64,000 nucleotides of DNA from Diplolepis rosae (lineage: Eukaryota; Arthropoda; Insecta; Hymenoptera; Diplolepididae): positions 1,798,001-1,862,000 of the forward strand of contig JAPYXD010000704.1 in the NCBI GenBank assembly GCA_030998225.1. Direction: 5' to 3'. Shown here one piece after another: positions 45,814 through 57,661 of the stretch (the first letter of the stretch is position 1; each line of letters starts with the position of its first letter). The notes below the pieces were generated by a model. That model worked only from the letters and a program-made list of their open reading frames with translations. It was not told the origin of the DNA and searched no databases. The position numbers and the translations under genes are program-made.

Positions 45814-48077
45814 TATTATGTGCCTAGGCGCATAATCAGGGTTATTATACGCGACGAGCGACAATGCTCGCAGGAGATCGAAGCCAAGGCGTAGCTGAGG
45901 CAAAGCCGAGACGAAGCCGAGACAAAGCCAAGAAGAAGCAAAGGCGCGATCAGTCCTGCGAGCATTTTAAGCGAGTCTCGTAATTACCCGAATTGTGTGC
46001 AATGGCACATGTTCTATTTCATGTGACTTCCCAGGCGGAAATTTACAACCGGCGCAGCACCGCGCCAGCACTGCCAGCCGACTTCCAGCGCTGGCATAGT
46101 GCTGGCAGTAGATCCTCATGAAGTCTGTCGCGGTGCTGGCAAAGCTTCGAAAGGTAACATCGGCATAGTGCTGACCAGCAGTGCTGCGTTAGCGCTGACC
46201 TTCAGTGCTGGCGTGGTGCTGGCACTAGTACAAAATGTCACTCACCTGGGAGTTGTCTTTTAGTACTGGGGCGGTACTGGAAAATGTACCGAAAATCTGT
46301 AATGTACTTAGATAAAAAGTACAGGGAAAGTTCGAGTTAAGACTCTAATATTTACCGTTTTTAACGGCAACGGAGGGATATTCGCTTGGAAGGTTAAGTT
46401 TACTGTTTTCACAGTAAAAAATCTGTTTTCAAGCTAGAAAATTTTTTCTGAGTAAATTGACAATACTTTTTCGTTACACGTACACAGAAAAAAAATTTCA
46501 GTAGGTTTGACTACTTTTTAACTTACTTTCCGTAGTTCGTAAAGGCCCCAGTGTCATTTTTGAAGTTAAGTGAACTGCAGGAACATAGGTAAATCAAATA
46601 AGAGCAGTAATTGAATCGATGAATATTCTTAGTACATTTCAAAACTTTATTTACTTTCAAGCAGACTCTAACTTACTATTTTTATATACAAACTTACCTA
46701 CAAACACACATTCCCCTTTACACTACACAAACGCTCGTATAGGTAGTATTAAAAATTATTCTTAACGCTGCGGGTTCGAACCCTCTCTACTTACAATTAA
46801 CGCATTACTAACCTAACGACTAAGCCTCTCGGCTGCGCACGCTTGGAATACAAGAAAGAAAATAGCGCTTATAACCTTCAACTACTGCAGGGCCGTGTAA
46901 GAAGTGTATAGGCCCGGTGTAATCGGGAATTTTTAGATTTTATCCCAATTTATGATTCTGATTACAATTTTTAAGATTTTTAATTATTAAATCGATTTTC
47001 TATAAAATGAAATATTTTTGAAAGAAAGCGATCAAATTTTTGAATTAAAGAACATTACATAATAAAAAGATTTATATACATTTTAGAATTATTAACTTTT
47101 ATTATTGTATATTAGTGATAATTTATACAGGTTATGCTTCCTTTAATCTTTGTTTTCAAGAGTAAAATCAACGTATGTTCAGAATCTGAAAATTTTGAGT
47201 TTTTTCAATTTCAAAAATATGATGAAACTTTGGAATCAAGAAAATTATCTCATAACGAAATTATGCATTCAAGTTCGCAATAAGTTATTCCAACTTATGA
47301 AGTACTATTAAAAAAAATCTGCCCGCTTCGCGGGTACATTCTCATCGCGCGTATTAAACGCGAAGTAAACCGCAGCATACTTTGGTACAATCATAAACCT
47401 AATCGATGGAAAGTTTAACTAATTCAAGCAATAAACATTGGTTTACTTCAATAAAAATGTTTTTCGATCAGCGAAATTTTACTTACCATCACACCAATGC
47501 GGGTACACAAACGAATGTGTAGAATGTAATTGACTTTTTTTAGAGTACTGCTCATAGCATTACTAATATGTTTGTCGGCAATGAAAGGCGATAGAAAGGC
47601 TTGGTATTACTCAAAAGTTAGTTGTTTGCTAATACTGGACGGTGGCACTGCGCCGGTGCTGATCCAGTGCTGCGCCGATACTTGACATTACGCGATATTT
47701 GTTGATCGTCAATACTGAAAAGCGGTACCACACCGGTGCTGCACCGACGCTTGGCATTACTCAAAAGTTGGTTGTTTGCCAACACTGAATGTTGTTACTG
47801 CACCGGTGCTGATTCAGTGCTGCACCGATGCTTGGCAATACACAAATGTTGGTTGTTTGCCAGCACTGAAAAGCAGTACTGCGCCGGTGTTTAGCCAGTG
47901 CCGCCCCAGCGGTGTGCCAACGCTTGGCACAGTGCTGATCGGCAGCACTGGCATTACTCACGGGTTACAACCGGAACGGTACCGCGCCGGTTGTAAGGAT
48001 TGGCAGTACACCGATTTTTCCGCCTGGGTTCGGTACGTATACGAGTTTTTATGCGTACACTCGAATCTAATCTAGTA
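45814..48077. mobile_element. TA-target MITE, copy C, split and truncated
   Basis: The left end TATTATGTGCCTAGGCGC is followed by the same GC-rich tandem words as copies A and B. The sequence breaks after ATGTGACTT at 46029, resumes at 48029 with TTCGGTACGTATACGAG, and stops at ctagTA (48077), where a CACGGAG terminus begins. Only about 263 bases of the MITE are left in this window. Confidence 0.75.
46030..48028. mobile_element. 2.0-kb TIR element with subterminal repeats (CCCAGGCGGAAA)
   Basis: The ends CCCAGGCGGAAATTTACAAC and inverse ...TTTTTCCGCCTGGG interrupt MITE copy C. Copies A and B give the empty site GACTTCGGT, so the duplication is just TT (46028-46029, 48029-48030). The terminal ~250 bp on each side are made of degenerate repeats around gcgccagcactgc / cagtgctggc, while the middle is AT-rich and anonymous. 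The terminus CCC-R-GC-GAAAT resembles the CCCAAGCAGAAAT family, which suggests one superfamily. No transposase was seen. Confidence 0.75.
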
Positions 48078-48450
48078 CACGGAGAAAAATAGTCGAAGTA
48101 ATTTTACTCAACTTCCGATCAAATTTGGGACATAAGGACAAGTTAGAAGTTATTTAGTATCATTGTATTTATTTTTGATATATTAAATGTCCAAAAATGA
48201 ATCAAAGTTGAGTAAAATTCAGAAGCGTAGGGTGAAGTATGAAAGCGTGCATTAAACATTTTTAAATATATATATTATTACTCGTAGTATAACTATAAAA
48301 AATCAATCTTTTATTAAATCACAAAAATAGTAGAGCTTTCCGTTCATTCTACTTTACGCTTCAATCGAGAGTTGAGTAAACCGTGAATCGCAAGATTTAT
48401 TCCAACAGCTACATCTATTCACGCAGGAACGAATGAATGTAATCTGCGCC
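48078..48450. other. one end of a CACGGAGAAAAA element
   Basis: It begins CACGGAGAAAAATAGTCGAA directly after TA in MITE copy C. Agtaattttactcaactt and the partner gttgagtaaaatt (about 48212) and gagttgagtaaac (about 48369) suggest an internal hairpin. The other terminus was not found, so the element is truncated or longer than it seems. Confidence 0.45.
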
Positions 48451-48769
48451 TTGGGCACACATAAAAAATTTTTAATTATAAAAACTTAAATTCTTAAAAT
48501 TAAATTAATGTTACGAAAATTTAAACAAAAAAAAGTCTATAAGTGTATTACATAAAATATGAAATATCACATAAATTACTCAGGCAGAATAATAATTTGG
48601 AATTCGCAAATGTAAAATCCATATTTTGAAAATATAAAACACAGAAAATAAAAGAACCTTCTTTTAAATGTTTTTATACATAATACTTCTTAATAATAAT
48701 GCAATTTTTTAATGTACATTTGAAAATTTAGTTTCACTAAAAAAAAAAATGTATAAAAAAAATGTATAC

Positions 48770-49225
48770 TAAATGTAATTTAATAATTATATTATATATA
48801 TTAATCATCATAGTTATGATAATTAATTAATTATATTAATTTTTAAAAATATTTTATTAGTCATTTATGAAAAAAGTTGATTTATTTTTACTTGAGTAAG
48901 GCTCAAAAATTTTATTGACGGCACTCACTCTTACAAGCTCTGAATAACTCAGGCAGTCACTATATAAGAAAGTTTCCAATTTTATATCTCAGCATTGTAA
49001 GCGAGCATGTGCGTGATTCGACGAAAGCGTATCGTACTATATATAGGTGTGTAGTTATTAGGTTTATATATATATAAGGTTATATGTTTAAGTGTATTTC
49101 TGATTTGAAATGTGATTGGCTACGTCTGGATGGTGCGACTGTATTTGTATGTTGTTTATGTATGTACCGGATGACTATTGGCAGGCTCGAGGTAAGAATT
49201 TTTTTTTATTTAAGAGAACCATACC
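48770..49225. repeat. dispersed repeat segment, inverse copy of 30.2-30.7 kb
   Basis: It includes gattcgacgaaagcgtatcg, atataagaaagtttccaatt and ggttctcttaaataaaaa (complement), each matched in inverse orientation by the copy in Oli intron 3. It lies between the CACGGAG fragment and the first CCCAAGCAG element. Confidence 0.75.
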
Positions 49226-49367
49226 ATTGCCAGTTAAAATAATACGCCCGATGCTCATTTTACCCAACTAGGGTTTGAAGCACCTCAAGCGTCGGTGATA
49301 TACTTATACATTTCATGTTAACCCACTGACGCATGATGGTGCCCTGTTGTCGATAACGTTTTACTCA

Positions 49368-50184
49368 ATCCTTTAGCAGCTGAACGATTAACGTTTCAAA
49401 TGCTAACCTCTTACTGTCAAAGTATTCCCTATGGTCTTGAATTGAAATGCTTCCTCGAACAAAAAAAAATAATTTCGAGGATAAAAGAAAACAAATTGTT
49501 TAATATAACCTATCTAATATAAATATTAGAAATTTACACAAGCCCAGCTTTGACAAATTCCAATATTAAAGAGGTTATCATCAATACTACAATAACAGTA
49601 AAACGATTCTATTGATAGACAAAAGAAATCTGCTTAATTTCAATGGATGCATTCTGAAAGGAACCTAACTTCACCATCAATAGACATTTTTTAGAGTGTA
49701 CCAGTGTCGAATCAACTTTGTACAAACACTGGTATTTTACAGTGTTTATTATCAGAGTCTATTAGACACTGGGTGGACCTTGTACATTTACTGTCGGAAA
49801 ATAACTTTTTCCGCAGTCGGAAGAAGATTGGGCCTGTTGTACATCCAACATTGTACAAACGCTGGTATTTTACAGTCGATCACCGGGGCTGAATAGACAC
49901 TGGATAGACCTTGTACATCCACTGTCGGAAGAAGGTTGGGCCTCTTGTACACCCAACGTTGTACAAACGTTGGTATTTTACAGTCGACTACGGGGGCTGA
50001 ATAGACACTGGATAGAACTTGTACATCCACTGTCGGTAAATTACTTTTTCCACAGTCGGATTAAGGTTGGGCCAATTGTTTCTCAACATTGTACCAACGT
50101 TGGTAATTAACAGTCGATCTCCTACATCGTACCAACATTTAACCGATCGTCACAGTCGGCAGAGTGTCATGATTTCTGCTTGGG
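49368..50184 (-). mobile_element. CCCAAGCAG element, copy 1 (partial, A end at 50184)
   Basis: The A end gatttctgcttggg is at 50184. Inside it are three to four degenerate ~110-130-bp subterminal units with ttgtacaaacgctggtattt and ctgaatagacactgg, then a unique part (gaatgcatc, agcagatttc on the complement). The B end is missing. The overlapping frames at 49696-49896 and 49788-50030 are translations of these repeats. Confidence 0.7.
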
Positions 50185-50480
50185 CTAAGGGCTGCGTTGA
50201 CAATGAAAAAATCTGACTTTTAAAAAATCTGCCCTGTCTTCTTAGGGATTACGGGCATACCTTTATTGCGCTTGGTCCTATGGTTTTTACATATATTCAA
50301 GTTTATTTTATAATATTGTAAGTGTGACTTAAATTTTCTCAAAGTTACTTTGACTTTAAGGAATACATTCTTATCACGACACTTGCGCTCAATGTTCACA
50401 ATCAAAAACATAGAAATAAGATCTGTGATTAAAAGGAAAAAATCAGTATAAGCCTATATTAACATTTCTCTGTAATATAC

Positions 50481-50497
50481 ATATATATATATATATT
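50481..50497. repeat. (AT)n microsatellite
   Basis: A short perfect alternating AT run in intron 1 of Oli. Confidence 0.9.
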
Positions 50498-50917
50498 TGT
50501 GCGCTTTATTTTTGGTTCCTGTACATTTATCTCATGCATACGTTTTTTTTATGTAATAGTGTTACAGCTTTGAAAAATCTGCGGTTTTCTCGTGGTAAAT
50601 GCGTCTTAATTATAGGTTTTCATACAATAGTGGTACGTTTGTTAAATTTTTAGAGTTTTGTGATCAGTCCAAATAACATGTCTGTGGTGATTGAACTTAA
50701 CTTAATTATTCTGTGCTTTGTGCATTTTTTCATATAATAGCATTACAGTTTCGAGTATTTAAATTTGACTGTGGTTTGTCTTTTAATTCTGTTAAGAGAT
50801 TTTGAGACCATTTTGAGTGGTTTGAAACGATAAGTTTTTTCAAGAGTGTTTCTGATATAAAAGGAGTATTACTCGTGTTTTTAATATTTTTCCTGACAAA
50901 GTGAACAATTGTCCCCT

Positions 50918-51790
50918 CCCAAGCAGAAATCATGACACTCTGCCGACTGTGACGATCTGTTAAATGTTGGTCCAGTGTATAAGGAGATCGTCTGTTGATT
51001 GCCAACGTTAGTACAATGTTGAGAAAGAATTGGACCAAACTTATTCCGACTCTGGAAAAAGTAATTTTCCGATAGTGGATGTACAAGGTCTATCCAGTGT
51101 GTATTCAGCCCCGGTACTCGACTGCAAAATACCAGCGTTTGTACAATGTTGGATGTACAACAGGCCCAACCTACTTCCGACTATGGAAAAAGTAATTTTC
51201 CGAAAGTAAATGTACAAGGTCCGCCCAGTGTCTAATCGACTGATATTTAACACTGTAAAATACCAGTGCTTGTACAAAGTTGATTCGACACTGGTACACT
51301 CTAAAAGAAAGTCTATTGATCGTGAAATAACCTTCCTTTCAGAATGCATCCATTGAAATTAAGCAGATTTCTTTTATCTATCAACAGAATCGTTTTACTG
51401 TTATTGTAGTATTGATGATGACCGATTTAATATTGGCATTTGCAAAAGTTGGGCTTGCGTACATTTTCTAATATTTATATCAGATAGGTTATATTAAACA
51501 ATTTGTTTTCTTTTATCCTCGAAATTATTTTTTTTTGTTCGAGAAATGATTTCATTTCAAGATCAAAGTAAGTACTTTGACAGTAAAAGGTTAGCATTTG
51601 AAAGGATAATCGTCCAGCTGCTAAAGGATTTCCTATCATGTCAATTTTGAATAGAAAATCCTTTAATAGTGAAGGGAATCGTTTGAGAGTCAATAGTCTG
51701 TTTTTAGAGTGTAGTCTTCTTTAAAAAATGTCTTTAACCGTAAAACATGGATTTGATAATAAAAGTATATAACCAGTATTTTAGAAATGT
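50918..51790 (+). mobile_element. CCCAAGCAG element, copy 2 (A end intact, B end missing)
   Basis: It starts CCCAAGCAGAAATCATGACA and continues through subterminal units and the unique part up to accagtattttagaaatgtt at about 51790, where copy 4 continues into its B end but this copy does not. Copies 1 and 2 face each other with their A ends 734 bp apart. Confidence 0.75.
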
Positions 51791-52318
51791 TGTGAAATTG
51801 AACTTTTATTTATTTTTAAAACCAAATGTAGTTTATCGACGTACGTTTTCATCTTCTTTATCATTTTCCAAATTTAGAAAACAAAATTTTATGTACTTGA
51901 ATTATGAACTTGTAAAAATTTAAAATCAATCAAATTTTCTAATTTCCTAAGTATCACATGCCCTTAAAAATTATATGAGACCAAAAAAATCCTTTTTGTG
52001 AAAATTGGAGTTTAGAATAATTTATCAGGAAGTTGATGGGAATTAAAGTGAATTCGAAATTGAAATTTGTTGGAGAGAAATCAGGGAATCGGAGATCAAG
52101 GTCTCCACTTAAGTTACTTTTTTATTAAAGATTCTATAGCTCTATTCATTTTTTATTACATTCTCATCGCCAATGAGAAGGTATTGGTTTTTATATTAAT
52201 TCTACTATATTATTTTTTTCTTCAAAGGCAATTTGAGAGGTGCAAATTTTCAACTGAATCATATATAATAGTTTAATTGCACATTTGCAAAAGTATCTAT
52301 ATTATGATAAATCCTTAC

Positions 52319-52456
52319 ACTGCTACGATGCTCCCAGGCCCAAGTAGGATGAGAGGACGATCTTTGCCAATGACCTTGTTGCAAATTTATTTCCGGTAGA
52401 ATATCTGATTTATCCTCTTCTTCAGCAGAACTACTCTCCCCGTCGTAGGATCTCAT
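52319..52456 (-). CDS. Oli: Olig-family bHLH transcription factor, exon 1 (start)
   Basis: The ATG at 52456-52454 has A at -3 (GAAAATGAG) and an in-frame TAG two codons upstream, so it is a natural start. Its 46 codons read MRSYDGESSSAEEEDKSDIL, then PEINLQQGHWQRSSSHPTWA and WEHRSS. The acidic Ser/Glu-rich head has no named domain. The donor AGT|GTAAGG at 52319 leaves phase 0 and fits exon 2. The assignment to Oli rests on strand, order and phase, since this part is poorly conserved in the family. Confidence 0.72.
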
Positions 52457-52495
52457 TTTCTAAATTTTCTGAACCCCACAGACAAACTTGACTAT
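52457..52495 (-). other. Oli: 5' UTR part of Oli coding exon 1
   Basis: On minus, ttttatttgcag just before 52495 is a strong splice acceptor. It implies that the leader is spliced and that 39 bases of 5' UTR precede the ATG. Confidence 0.55.
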
Positions 52496-52864
52496 CTGCA
52501 AATAAAATGATAACTCGCAATATAATAATTATAATGTTGTAGATTATTTAGAAAATAATTAATGGCACATTAAAAAAACACAATATTTATCTTATCCAAA
52601 ATTCAATTGAATTAAAATTCATCTAATGAAGTTTAAAGGGCCAAAAATTCTTTTGCTTTTACCTCAATTTTTCACCATGATAATTATTTATGTGAATATT
52701 AAACTATCTTGTCAACAATTTTTTGGCGTTTAAAAATAACTTCTTGAAAGGAAACTCAATTTAAGGATTTTTTCAGAGTAATTTTGACTTGTCGTGCTAT
52801 TTCAAGGACAGATGCTCTTCATCGCGTGTTAGGAGAGAAAATCGATAACCAGGATATCACTTAC

Positions 52865-52924
52865 CAATATTATAAAGTATAGCACGCACGACACAACAGC
52901 CTTCCTCTCGTTCCAATTATATAT
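52865..52924 (-). promoter_or_regulatory. Oli: candidate Oli promoter and non-coding first exon
   Basis: On minus, TATATAA lies at 52923-52917. About 30 bases further on is a probable transcription start near 52890, and at 52865 ATATTG|GTAAGT is a consensus donor. Splicing to the acceptor at 52496 would remove a 369-bp leader intron. The arrangement is inferred from motifs alone; no expression evidence is available. Confidence 0.42.
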
Positions 52925-54011
52925 CAGCAAAATTTTTTGCGCACCAGCGCAACGTAAGACAATCTCATGGCTTGACTCTTTTCATCCACAATTCGTCTAA
53001 ACTGATTAGATACTAATTGGAAACTCCGCACCTCTTCAATTCTCCCCCATGTACGACACTGATCCAAACACGTGTACATGCATGCGCACACACTCGCGAA
53101 TAATTAATAAAGCTCGGTTAACGTATCACGGCCATTTTATTTGCACCCCCGTAATACATATTATATATTTTATAAATTTAAAGCATCTTTCATTTTCCCT
53201 TCGATTTTTATATTTTCAAATTTTTCAAAAACTGCTTCTACACAAATGCTATTTTTTGGATTGTATTTTAATTAATGATTGTTATTTTTGGGATTAAAAT
53301 TAGGAAAGGAGTGAGAATATTCGAGCAGAACGCGCACGCATGTATTGTTTGGAATGCCCTGCGCTCTCGAATCTCCTTTCGACCCCCACTTTAGTTTAGC
53401 ATCTTTCCAGAAGAGTGCATTACTTTCGTGGGATGCTGCGCTGTACCAACTACTGGCGAACTCTGGTGAACATGGAAACAAGTCTAGAATATACAGGATT
53501 TAATTATCCAATCTTTTATGATCGAAAATTTATGATTTTCCACTTTATCATTATTATCTTTCATACCATCTTATTTTTACAGCTGCTTTTATAGCTTCAG
53601 GTTATGACACTTTGTCCTCTTATAATATTTATTAGCTTTTTATATTTATCTGCATTATTTCATTGGGAAAAATAAAATTCACAAAATATTCGATTTTCAC
53701 AAGTAAGCAAATAATACTGAATAAATCTACTTAAACGAAAATTGAGTTATTAATTGTTTGTGTGTATTTGAAGTGGCTTATATTTGTTGGTAAAACTTTA
53801 CTTTCTAAAAAAAAATAGTTACTTTTCCAATTCGCAATGGCAAAACACTGATTTTTTAAAAATTTCTCAAAGCAATTAGTTTATCCAAAACTGTTGATTC
53901 TGCGTAAAGTAAGCCCAAGCTGAAGTAATTTTTTCAGTTTTTCAACTGATTTGATGAAAAATAGTACAATTTTCAATGGCTGCCTTAGTTTATTATTTCA
54001 TATGTATATCT
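52925..54011. other. upstream flank of Oli, no gene recognised
   Basis: This part is slightly less AT-rich at 52930-53100 and 53320-53480. The frame 53272-53481 (minus) has no recognisable motif. Because it lies just 5' of the candidate promoter, it is a likely place for regulatory sequence. Confidence 0.35.
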
Positions 54012-54545
54012 TGAAATATAAGAGAACAGGCCCAATCTTCTTCCGACTGTGGAAAAAGTTATTTTCCGACAGTAAATGTACAAGGTCCACCCAGTGTCTA
54101 ATAGACTCTGATAATAAACACTGTAAAATACCAGTGTTTGTACAAAGTTGATTCGACACTGGTACACTCCAAAAATTTTCTATTGACGGTGAAGTTAGAT
54201 TCCTTTCAGAATGCATCCATTAAAATTAAGCAGATTTCTTTTGTCTATCAATAGAATCGTTTTACTGTCGAACAATTCCGTTCACTATGAATGGATTTTC
54301 TACTCAAAATTGGCATAAGAGGAAATCCTCTAACAGTTGAAGAATTTTCGTTTCAAGTGCTATCATTTTACTGCCAAAGTTTTTCCTTTTTTTTGGAAAT
54401 AAAATCCTTTGTCGAACGAAGGAAGTATAATTTCGATGTAAGAAGAAAACAAATTCTATGATATAACCTATAAGAAATGTACACAAGCCAAACTTTCACA
54501 AATCCCAATATTCAATCGATCATTTTCAATAATATAATAACGACC
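54012..54545 (+). mobile_element. CCCAAGCAG element, copy 3 (internal fragment)
   Basis: It starts inside a subterminal unit (cccaatcttcttccgactgtg), runs through ggtacactccaaaaattttc and aatgcatccattaaaattaa and ends near 54545 in the unique part. Both termini are missing. It is more diverged than copies 2 and 4. Confidence 0.6.
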
Positions 54546-55104
54546 GGTCTTAGATTTCAGCTTAAAGAAATGTTAAGATATAAATTTGCTTACATTACAA
54601 ATTTTCCAATACGTGTAAAATTGAAAGTCCATGATCTATTAAATATATAATGTTGAAAAAGTGTTACAAAATTATTTTTAAACTTTGTTGAATTTTAAAT
54701 TTCACAATAAATTCTATAGTAAACATTGTTAATTTCTTCTTGAGTAATAGATTAAAAATCTTACCGCATTACTATTTTATATAATCACATTCGTTAAGTT
54801 TTTAAAAAAAAAAGAATTCTCAATACAAATACTTATGAGAAAACTTTTTAAAAAGTTTTTGCTTCAATTTCTTCAATAACTTCACTAAAAAAAAGCTTTG
54901 AAATCTATATGTTCATCCAAAAATATCGCGCATAAAATTTAAATTGATTAAGATTATAAGAAAAGAATTTATTGTTATAGAATTTTTTGGTAAAATAATT
55001 CATTAAGTATTATTATACATTGGAAGAAATAGAATTTTTGAGTTTTAATCGTATTTTTACATTATTATCATATGAAAAAGTATTGATTTTATGTGAAAGA
55101 TGAC

Positions 55105-56230
55105 TCGAAATTTTCATCAAATCTTTACTTTTTGAGACCCCTGAGTCAGAAAAACGGTTGTTACGAAAGTGTCTTTCTGTATCTCGATAGAATTATCGGA
55201 TTAAATTCGACCAAAATTGTAAAAATAAGAGCATTTTTGTGCTTTTGAAAAAATCCAAAATTGCTATATAGGTTTCTGATAGTGCTCATAAATCTTTACT
55301 AATTATCTAAATAACGTTTATCGATTGAAACAGAACGTTATCATACAAAATTGTTAACTACATAAAGATCTACAACTTTGAATCGCAACATTTTTTTATG
55401 AGATGTATATTCTTCTTTTTAATTTAAAAAAGTTCTATTGAAAATCGAAAATTCAAATTTTTAACCAGAATATATAAAATACGAAAAAAATATTTGAATG
55501 AATAATTACTCACTTCAATAAGGTCTGCAAATTTTGTCTGGCACATTTTCTGATGAAATGTATATTTTTCATTTCAATTTCAAAAAATACGATTGAAATT
55601 CAAAAGTTCCATTTTTTTAACAAAATATATGAGATACAAAAAAAACGTTAAGATGGAAAATTATTTGTCTAAATGTGGTCTAAAAATTCGTATTAGGACA
55701 ATTTTGGACAGGATGTATACTTCAGTTTTTGATTTTAAAAACACTATTGAAAATTAAATATCCCATTTTTTAACCAAAATATGTGAGATACGAAATAAGC
55801 GTTGAAATGCAATATTGTTTACTTAAATAAAGTCTACGATTGTTTTTCCTTATTGAAATATCTGAAAGAGAATAAATTATTTTAATTATGTAAATTATTA
55901 GAAAGTTACAGAAATGTATACAGAAAATCGAGTGCGAGTATCATGATGAGAATGTGTTCCTTAAGGCCGATACTGCCTTAAGCAAATTAAATTTCCTTTA
56001 TCATTTGAAATCAAAAACAAAGTTAGTAAGTTCGAGAAAATGTAATTTACATCTACAATATTATAAAATTACCTTGAGCTTCAGTATCAAAGTATAAGAA
56101 ATAAACTTGAATGTATGCAAAAAATATAAGACCGAGCGCAAAGCACAACGATTGAATCGCGCGCCCTCGGTGCGCTTATAAGTGAGAGCTGCGCGTGACG
56201 AGAATGTGCTCGCGAAGCAGGCAGATTTTT
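55105..56230. repeat. dispersed AT-rich repeat (second copy of 42.8-44.3 kb)
   Basis: It shares the order of marker words with 42820-44345 but lacks the MITE, so it shows the empty site for MITE copy B (aaatgtatatttttcatttc). Its end (56150-56225) has gcgcgccctcggtgcgct and gctcgcgaagcaggcagat, words also found near 47330 and 7500. Confidence 0.65.
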
Positions 56231-56584
56231 TTTCGTTTAAAAATCAGTCGTCATTTTAATGAAAATTTTTCTAAAATTTCGAGACCACTTCAATAGATTA
56301 TATATTACTTTCAGTTTCAGATTATATAGAACTATTACTATATTACTAATTAATATAATTACTAACATTACACCGAATTTTCATACATTAAATCATTATA
56401 TCCTATAGCAGGTAGCTTTAATTTTTACTCAACTATCCGTTGTATCAGATATTCTAGAACTAGTTCTCTAAACTTCAAAGAGCTTTTTTCCCGTATACAT
56501 TTTTAATATAAAGTTTCCATTTGATACAGAATCATTTGCAATTCAATAGATGGTAATTACACCTTATTTTTGGTATAGGATTGA

Positions 56585-57139
56585 CTACTAGACTCGACCG
56601 GACAGATTCCAGGAGTCCCTACTAATATACCCCGGCCACTTGACCCCCAATCGCCCAATCAGACTTAAACAACGGGCGCAGTACTGTGCCCGGACTGCCG
56701 GACAGAGGCGCGGTGCTAGCAATCAGTACGGGCGCTGTACTAGTGCCCGTACTGGATGATAACGCTTTACCAGTACTGACTTGCCAGCACTGACTGAGTA
56801 CTGCCTGACAGAACCAGGTACCAGCTAACCAGTACTGGCATAGTACTGTCACCCAACACTGGCGCAGTACTATCTTCCCAGTACTGGTGCAGTACTAAAT
56901 ATTCATGGTAACCATTACTGCGCCAGTAATAGTAAGTAGCGGCTAACCCGCACTTTCGCAGTACTGAATTTTTTGTCAACATCGCCACAATACGGATTGG
57001 TCCGACTGGGCATAAGGCTTGCATGTTAATCATTTATTGAATTCTCATCCTGGATCTGAAAAGATAAACTCGTTTGGGAATGAGGCACGAAATGATAACA
57101 GTGAATTAGAAAATTTAGAATTCCCTTTTTCTCCGTGTA
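56585..57139. mobile_element. degenerate gcgcagtactg repeat element
   Basis: The segment is built from irregular copies of ggcgcagtactg and ccagtactggca (56675-56990), like the subterminal repeats of the 46030 element. A CACGGAG-type end (cctttttctccgtg at 57126-57139, followed by TA) closes it on the right. The left boundary is uncertain. The minus frames at 56622-56852 and 56767-57033 translate repeats. Confidence 0.5.
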
Positions 57140-57661
57140 GAGTGTAGGTTAGAACATGCATGCAGTTGTGTATGTGTGTTTCAGCGTACTTTTCTATTGG
57201 TATTGTTTCGATCAATTCGTACTAATCCAGTACCGAGTTCCAAGCAAAATTCTGCTCGAGGCAAATCGACAGCTGACACATTCCAACGAACATTATATCT
57301 GACGACCAGCACAATAACCCCAGAATCAAAACCGCTCCCTTGACTCTTCATTGTTCCTCCCATATGTCGTGTAATAATACAATTCTGAAATAAGGGATGA
57401 TAAGCAAACGACGAGATCTGACGCGAATTTCATATGTATCAATTCTATTACTACTAATTTCGCTTGATGAAACCAATATCACCCAAGCAGAAATCATGAC
57501 ACTCTGCCGACTGTGACGATCTGTTAAATGTTGGTCCAGTGTATAAGGAGATCGGCTGTTGATTGCCAACGTTACTACAATGTTGAGAAAGAATTGGACC
57601 AAACTTATTCCGACTGTGGAAAAAGTAATTTTCCGATAGTGGATGTACAAGGTCTATCCAG

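Noticed and set aside
47761..48075. Open frames on both strands with Cys-rich repeats
   Set aside because: They lie in the degenerate subterminal repeats of the 46030-48028 element.
49696..50030. Frames with YYQSLLDTGWTLYIYCRKITF-like text recurring at 54.0, 51.2, 60.5 and 62.8 kb
   Set aside because: The recurrence follows the CCCAAGCAG subterminal units; frames are short, on both strands and broken differently in each copy.
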